A stretch of 64,000 nt of DNA from Ooceraea biroi (Eukaryota > Arthropoda > Insecta > Hymenoptera > Formicidae), in assembly GCF_003672135.1 (NCBI RefSeq), contig NC_039516.1, forward strand, positions 13,561,838 through 13,625,837, written 5' to 3'. A program made the translations under genes and the position numbers. This document shows, piece after piece, positions 57,756-64,000 of the stretch. The number at the start of each line of letters is the position of its first letter. Position 1 is the stretch's first letter. The notes below the pieces were generated by a model, which was given only the letters and a program-made list of their open reading frames with translations, ran no database searches and was not told the DNA's origin.

Positions 57756-58710
57756 AGGGTAGAGCGGGGCTAGTTGAGCAGGGGTAAGTTGGGCAATGTT
57801 AATTCTCGGTATCCGAAGTGTGTACCTATACAAAGAATACACCTATACAAAGAAAAACGTGGCACATCGAAGATCTCCTCGTGCCTCAGTTAGTTGCGGC
57901 CAATCGTTTGAGGCGCACGTACGCACGTTTTATTCGTTTTTACATATGTAAAGTAAGATTATTATTCGAAATTAGATTTCGCCTGATGTGAGTAGAAAAT
58001 AAGAACAACAGCAAATTTGAAGAAGGTGATTTTAATATTTGTTATTATGATATCCTTCGATGCTATTATACAAATAGAATATTTTTAAATAGTTCTCAAG
58101 TTGCAAGAATATATCTTGAACAGTACGTGGAGTTAGTTTGAACACATGGCTCAATGACGACTTAGCTCCAAAAAATGTTCACTTACTTATGATTGCGCTG
58201 TGAAGTTCGACATAAACTTTCCTGATGCATAGAAGAATAATAAGATGGCAAGTAAAGACCGGCGTTCCTTAAAAGGAACCCTGAGCTAGCTATCGATAAG
58301 GAAACCAACTAGTCTTGGCAGGACAATATCTTTTAATGAAACCAAGTCCACAGTTTTAAACAACAATTTGACAAACAATGTTAAATGTTAATTTTATTAA
58401 AGTTATTCGATAATATCATGGTTTTGTTATTCATTTAGAGTTTATTTTTAATTGTTCGCCTCTTTGTCCATCCTACCCCACAAGTTGGCATAACTTATCC
58501 CGCTAGTGAGGAACAGAGGGCCACTCTATTTTCATTTTCAAGACATATTGTTTCTGTTGTGGACCCATATTTAAAAGTTTTGCATTTATAATTAAGCACT
58601 CAGACGTCGACTCTTTCTTTTGACATGATCCTTATAATAGTATTATCAATACGTAAATATATGAGACATCAAATAAATAAAAAGTGACTCAACTAGCTCC
58701 GCCTTACTCT
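57756..58710. mobile_element. Non-autonomous DNA transposon with about 24 bp TIRs
   Basis: The left end GGGTAGAGCGGGGCTAGTTG and the right end (reverse complement GAGTAAGGCGGAGCTAGTTG) are inverted copies with about four mismatches. The sister spacer upstream of receptor 6 reads straight through (ATCGATTGGTATATAATTCC, at about 62033-62052), so it is an empty site, and a TA-type target duplication is likely. There is no transposase frame in the 955 bp. Superfamily not determined. Confidence 0.75.
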
Positions 58711-58819
58711 ATAATTCCTTTTCTTTGAACTGCGATAATTACATGAAGAACATCATCTTATTTGATTGAACGGTCTCATTTGGCATATTCTTCTTTGGAT
58801 ATGGATTCTATATGTATTA

Positions 58820-59385
58820 TACAGGGTGTCTGACATAAGGCGAAAAACCTCTCGCTCACAGGTAGATCTCGTCAAACTGAATTAAAGTCCTGTATCATTT
58901 TGCAAACAACCACATAAAATTTCGAGTAATTAAGTAAAGTTCGCTAATTCAGCGGACGCGATTGGCAGCGAGGGAAGTAGGCATGAATGACGTAAAAACC
59001 GGCTAGCCGCGCGCGCGACGCGAGTATTTCTTAGAAGAACGCGATAGCAGCGAGTATGGGATTACGGCGGCAGGCGAGACGACGCGTGGACAACACTTTC
59101 TCGGCAACACGAGCACATGAATGAGACGCTGCGAAATCATTGTCCACGCGTCTCGCCTGCCGCTGTAATCCAATACTCGCTGTTATCCGTCGCGCGCGCG
59201 GCTAGACGTTTCTTACGTCATTCATGCCTACTTCCCTCGCTGCCAATCGCGTCCGCTGAATTAGCGAACTTTACTTAATTACTCGAAATTTTACGTGGTT
59301 GTTTGCAAAACGGTACAGGACTTTTTAATCCAGTTTGACGAGATCTACCTGTGGGCGAGAGATTTTTCACCTTATGTCAGACACC

Positions 59386-59390
<5 letters not shown>
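58820..59390. mobile_element. Foldback element (long inverted repeat)
   Basis: The ends TACAGGGTGTCTGACATAAG and its reverse complement bound a 571 bp element. Almost all of it is two arms of about 250-270 bp around a 46 bp centre (59094-59139). The arms match closely, apart from about 20 bp extra in the left one near 59025. A GC-rich core (CTAGCCGCGCGCGCGAC) lies in each arm. No coding capacity. A (TA)n tract directly follows (59388-59421). Confidence 0.85.
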
Positions 59391-59426
<36 letters not shown>

Positions 59427-59682
59427 TAATATGAGATTGGATATATAATATTTTTTGCATTTTATTGTATTAATATAACCTTCCACTTTACAGAAACTAG
59501 TTAAACTACAGAAAATAGTTATGCTTATATTCTATAAACAAAATAGTAGTAATGATTGCAGATGGCTATTTTATTTGATTTTTTATTATTATAGTATTGT
59601 ATATATTATATTATTATAATCGTTTATTTCATAAAATATTTGCATCATCACGTAATTACTGGTCGCAGTGGAATAACATGAA

Positions 59683-61726
59683 CTATTGAAAAGACGAGAG
59701 CATCGCAAAATATGACATCGATGCTTGTACAACCTTCGAAACAAGAGCATGATGCGTCATTAAAAACTCTACAGACCAACTATTTTTGATAATACTTGCT
59801 TTACCGTGATGAAACTCTTCAGAGAGAAAATGTAAATTTTGCCGGCACTAACGAAACTAGGCCGAAGACTCTTCATCATCACCATCATAACCAACTCTCG
59901 TGATTTCGCGGATACGTTGTACCAAGAGCTATTGTATCTACAATATTTTACTAGCACACAAATCTCGATTGCGGATAACAGTACGTACAATATTATTTCA
60001 CAAATTAAGATTCGCTAAAACATGTTACATTCTGTCGCGCATCTGAAGACTGTGATCTATTAGCTTTTGTCCTTCGAAACTGAAGATGAATAAGCGTATT
60101 ATTTGAGCAGCAATAAAACACACGTATCTTAATATTTCGAAAATATTGTCGTCGTGTTGCGTAATCTTTAATACAAGAAATGCTACAGCTTCATTTCTTG
60201 TTAATTGATATAATACATATCATTTAATAATTATCGTTATTTTACGGATATATGCGTACCTGTAACAAGGTAATGCTTAATCCCATTGTTGTCAGAAACA
60301 GTTGCATAATGTTGGGTATACTAAAAACTTCTTCGACAAGTTGTGCCATTCTATAGCAAATAAAACACATGATACTATTATATAATATATAATATAATAT
60401 TATTATTATTATATATTTTATATATATATAATAAATTAAATCTTATTCTTTTCTTATTTTCAAAGGAACACATTACTTTCCACTACGCTATCTAACGACG
60501 TTATATATTATAGACTCACTCTAAAGTCTTTTGATGTTTACCCACAAAGCACGCAACTCTCTTGCAGCATTCATAATCTGAACAAGTCTTGACAATTCCC
60601 TTTGCTTCATTAGAGAATAAATGTTCGAAGCGATAACTGAAAACAATTCGTTTAACGCTATTCCAAATAAATAGAACATATTTGTTAATGTAACTTGTTC
60701 TAATTATTTGTTTACCCAACCACAGCAAACGAGCTACAAATATGCTCGACATAAGTAATGAACATGCCATCGTGGGCCATTATTCCAATTCCAATAAACA
60801 ACCAAGCCACAACAGCATGTGAAAAGATTTGAAAAAAATATTCTTCAATATCCACGAAGTAATACGATGGATACGGCGAGAGTACAGGACGGGATTCATT
60901 GAGAGGTAATACGATATCGAGTACAAACGACATAAGAGACATCGACAGAATTATACATATCGTTACGAAACAATACGCTGCATTGTTGAAAATAATGTAC
61001 GTGAAAGATTTTATACAATTACAATTTAAACAGAGTTTATACAACCTTACAGAAGTTATTCATTGATAATCCTCACCAAAATATAATAGAAATAATCGTC
61101 TACTGTTTTTGGCATATGATTTCATAATATCGTATTCGTCAGGACTTTTTAATTCTTCCCAGTCAATGAACAAATGTTCCGTGAGGGTTTTGATCTATTA
61201 AAATATAAATGTCACAAATTAATCCTATGGAATAATATTAACCAATTGATAAAATTTTTCCTCATAATTGTATAAAATAAAAGTAAAAATTTAAATTCAA
61301 TGGGGATACTTCTTCTTCTGCGAAATTAAATATTATATGTCGAGTAAATGATGAAAAAATAACATAAAATATAAATCATACTGTGCGGGCGTTTGACTGA
61401 AACGTGTACAGCAGTATTACGATTACAATTGATAATATACATGTTGTAAAATTCTGAGTAGTACATTGCAGTCTTAGTTTGCACATATATTGAAACCCAG
61501 CCTGGAAATATTATTATCGTTTACAAAAGTTAGTGTACATTCTCTTGTCTTTAGGAGAAATTACATTGTGTCGACTTACCTGCGGGATTATCACAGTCAA
61601 TGTAGTCAGTAGCAGCAGCGAGATGCGAAATAATTTTGTTCTTGGCTTGAGGTACGGCCATATACCGGCGATCGATGATGTTATATAAACGAAAACGTAA
61701 TAACGACTGTAAGTTTTATCCGGCAT
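59683..61726 (-). CDS. Odorant receptor 6 (9-exon subfamily), intact, 391 aa
   Basis: Exons from the 5' end: 61726-61580, 61501-61382, 61194-61077, 60977-60716, 60636-60520, 60350-60260, 60165-60029, 59937-59805, 59733-59683; 1176 nt with TAG. It starts MPDKTYSRYYVFVYI, with exon 1 differing from receptor 5 at a single residue. Exon 3 has LKSPDEYDIMKSYAKN. Exon 4 has LNESRPVLSPYPSYYFVDIE. Exon 5 has FSNEAKGIVKTCSDYECCKR. Exon 7 has GQKLIDHSLQMRDRM. The end is VQASMSYFAMLSSFQ. It is the functional sister of the frameshifted copy 5 and serves as the reference for that deletion. An alternative upstream Met (61753) lacks conservation. Confidence 0.94.
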
Positions 61727-61931
61727 ATCTTTCTGAGAAACTCTAGAGCTCACAGAATCGACTAATTCTAAACGTTAAGACACGACTAACTACCATTCTC
61801 TCATGTGAGAAATATTATGCATTTCCAAGCAAGCTACGGACGTATTAGAACTGCTGTACATATTACCCATATTACACATGTCAATCAAATATTTACAAAA
61901 CAACTTTATGCATTTCCTTGTTCGAACATTG

Positions 61932-61952
61932 ACAGAAGTAGCATTTATTTCC
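61932..61952 (-). promoter_or_regulatory. Conserved upstream block of receptor 6
   Basis: Read on the - strand it is GGAAATAAATGCTACTTCTG plus T, about 206 bp before the ATG. It matches receptor 5 exactly over this stretch. Confidence 0.5.
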
Positions 61953-62386
61953 ATGGTACTAAGAATATCATCGAGAAGAGCGATATCATACTACCCAGCG
62001 AAATATAGTACGTGGAATCCCCGAATGACATGTATCGATTGGTATATAATTCCTTTTCTTTGAAAAGGAAGAAACTGCGGTAGTTGCATGAACAACATCG
62101 TCTTACTTGATTGAAGGGCCTTACTTGGAATAGTCTTCTTTCGATATGGATTCTATGTGTATTCTACTCGACTCTGTGTGGTATATATTATACATATCTA
62201 TATCTCTATGATTAATATGAGATTCGATATATTATATTGAATTTTATTGTATTAATATAATTTTCCACTTTATAACAACATGTTTATATATGCCTATATT
62301 CTATAAACGAAATAGTAGTAATGAATGCAGATGACTATTTTATTAGATTCTTTATTATTATAGTGTTGTATTATGCATTATATTAT

Positions 62387-62680
62387 CAGTAACTCTTCTT
62401 TTATATCGACACCATTGTACAAATCACTACGTTTCGACTACCAATTCTGGTCCTTTCAAGTGTACAAATCCGAAATTTAAATGATATTATAATGTCTATT
62501 TCTGGTAAAAAAGACATTATAATATTATTTAAATTTCGCATTTATACACTTGAAAGGACCAGAACTGGTGGTCGAAACGTAGTGATTTGTGATCATCAAT
62601 AAAATTGCCAATGGTGTCGATAGAAAAGAAGAGTTACTGTTAATCTTTCCTGGCGGAACAAACAGATTTATTTTGATTTA
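62387..62680. mobile_element. Small foldback/MITE insertion with direct repeats
   Basis: An inverted repeat (62387-62639) starts CAGTAACTCTTCTTTTATAT and ends in its reverse complement around GAAGAGTTACTG. About 40 bp of extra sequence follows. The whole insert is flanked by the direct repeat CATTATATTAT (62376-62386 and 62681-62691). The sister spacer between receptors 5 and 6 lacks it at about 59600. No open frame. Confidence 0.75.
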
Positions 62681-62764
62681 CATTATATTATATTATTATG
62701 ATCGTTTATTTCATAAAATATTTGCATCATGACGTAATTACTGGTCGCAGTGGAATAACATGAA

Positions 62765-64000
62765 CTATTGAAAAGACGAGAGCATCGCAAAATATGACAT
62801 TGATGCTTGTACAACCTTTGAAACAAGAGCATGATGCGTCATTAAAAACTCTACAGACCAACTATTTTTGATAATACTTGCTTTACCGTGATGAAACTCT
62901 TCAGAGAGAAAATGTAAATTTTGCCGGCACTAATGAAACTCGGCCGAAGACTCTTCATCATCACCATCATAACCAACTCTCGTGATTTCGTGGATACGTT
63001 GTACCAAGAGCTATTGTATCTACAATATTTTACTAGCACACAAATCTCGATTGCGGATAACAGTACGTACAATATTATTTCACAAATTAAGATTCGCTAA
63101 AACATGTTACATTCTGTCGCGCATCTGAAGACTGTGATCCATCAGCTGTTGTCCTTTGAAATTAAGGATGAATAAATGTATCAATTGAATAACAACGTAA
63201 GCCACGTATTTTAATGTTTCCAAGCCATTGTCGTTGTATTGCGTAATCTTTAATACAAGAAACGTTTTACGTTTTTTGTTAATTAATATAATACAAATTA
63301 TTTTATAATTATCGTTATTTTATGCTTATATGCGTACCTGTAATAAGGTAATGCTCATTCCTATTGTTGCCATAAGCAGTTGCATAATATAAGGTATACT
63401 AAAAATGTCTTCGACTAATTGTGCCATTCTATAGCAGATAAAAAACAAGATTAAGTTAAATATATCTTGTCGTTTTCAGCTTTTCTTTTTTATTTTCTAT
63501 GAAACAAATTATTTTTTACTTCGCTATCCACCGATGTATATTACGCACTCTAAAGTCTTTTGATGTTTATCCACAAACCAAGCAACTCTCTTACAGCATT
63601 CGTCATCTGAACAAATGTTCTTAATTCCTATTGTTTCATTAGAGACTAAATGTTCGAAGCGATATCTGCAATCGATTCGTTTAACGCTATTCCAAATAAA
63701 TAGAACTTATTTGTTAATGTAACTTGTTCTAATTATTTGTTTACCCAACCACAGCAAACGAGCTACAAATATGCTCGACATAAGTAATGAACATGCAATC
63801 ATGAGCCTGTATTCCAATTACAATAAACGTCCAGACCATAATAGTGTGTAAAAAGATTTGAAAAAAATATTCTTCAGTATCTACAAAGTAGTATGACGGA
63901 TACGGCGGGAGTATAGGACGGGATTCATTGAGAGGTAATATGATATCGAGTATAAACGGCTCAAGAGACATCAATATAAATAGATACGTCGTTAAGAAGC
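62765..64000 (-). CDS. Odorant receptor 7 (9-exon subfamily), 3' part, cut by window edge
   Basis: Exons present: 64000-63745 (exon 4, missing about 6 nt that lie beyond the window), 63665-63549, 63428-63338, 63247-63111, 63019-62887, 62815-62765 with TAG. Exons 1-3 lie outside. All visible exons are in frame. Exon 4 has LNESRPILPPYPSYYFVDTE, exon 5 FEHLVSNETIGIKNICSDDE, exon 7 GQQLMDHSLQMRDRM, and the end is VQASMSYFAMLSSFQ. Exon 5 uses a less usual donor, GTGCGT. Exons 8-9 and the 3' flank are almost identical to receptor 6, while exons 4-7 are clearly diverged. Confidence 0.9.

Larger units (their letters stand above)
57449..59682. other. Spacer between receptors 5 and 6
   Basis: 2.2 kb. 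It is homologous to the spacer between receptors 6 and 7 but longer because of two inserted elements (57756-58710 and 58820-59390). No gene. Confidence 0.7.
61727..62764. other. Spacer between receptors 6 and 7
   Basis: 1.0 kb, no gene. It keeps the empty site for the element at 57756-58710 and carries its own insertion at 62387-62680. Confidence 0.75.

Noticed and set aside
61727..61753. Nine-residue N-terminal extension of receptor 6 (MSSRVSQKD)
   Set aside because: Receptor 5 shares the MPDK start but not this extension as an open ATG frame, and the 147 nt first exon matches the family size.

Overview
The window is eukaryotic nuclear DNA from an insect. It is most likely an ant or a close aculeate hymenopteran. 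The evidence is a one-orientation tandem array of odorant receptor genes with nine coding exons each, the architecture of the 9-exon OR subfamily expanded in ants, together with GT-AG introns, a mellifera/cecropia-type mariner element and an insect-type CAP (sorbin/SH3) gene. The species call is inference.

Positions 1-39374 (+ strand) hold one large gene, the insect orthologue of Drosophila CAP (SORBS/vinexin/ponsin family). I rebuilt it exon by exon from splice sites and phase. All listed exons join in frame and give at least 3931 residues for the longest form, which is still open at the left edge. The order is: a giant disordered N-terminal exon (1-4198), small exons with the SoHo region (11027-17201), a 5.1 kb cassette exon (21540 to about 26594), a 60 bp exon (26944-27003), and the three-SH3 tail (36498-39374). 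Two candidate alternative first exons, an ATG at 7872 and an ATG at 31756, end in the phase the next constitutive exon requires. The second would make a protein with SH3 domains but no SoHo. The largest introns hold a dead mariner element (18098-19383), microsatellites and small palindromes.

Positions 39375-42799 are 3' UTR and intergenic DNA without a recognisable gene.

Positions 42800-64000 (- strand) hold seven tandem 9-exon odorant receptor genes. Five are intact (383-391 residues). The fifth in order has a one-base deletion in exon 5, and the seventh is cut by the right edge. The last three copies are recent duplicates that share spacers, promoters and introns. Their spacers carry three separate mobile insertions, two of them recognisable because the sister spacer lacks the insert. 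A short block about 200 bp upstream of the ATG is conserved among the receptors and looks like a shared core promoter.

The two halves are functionally unrelated. CAP is a cytoskeletal/adhesion adaptor; the receptors are chemosensory ion-channel subunits.
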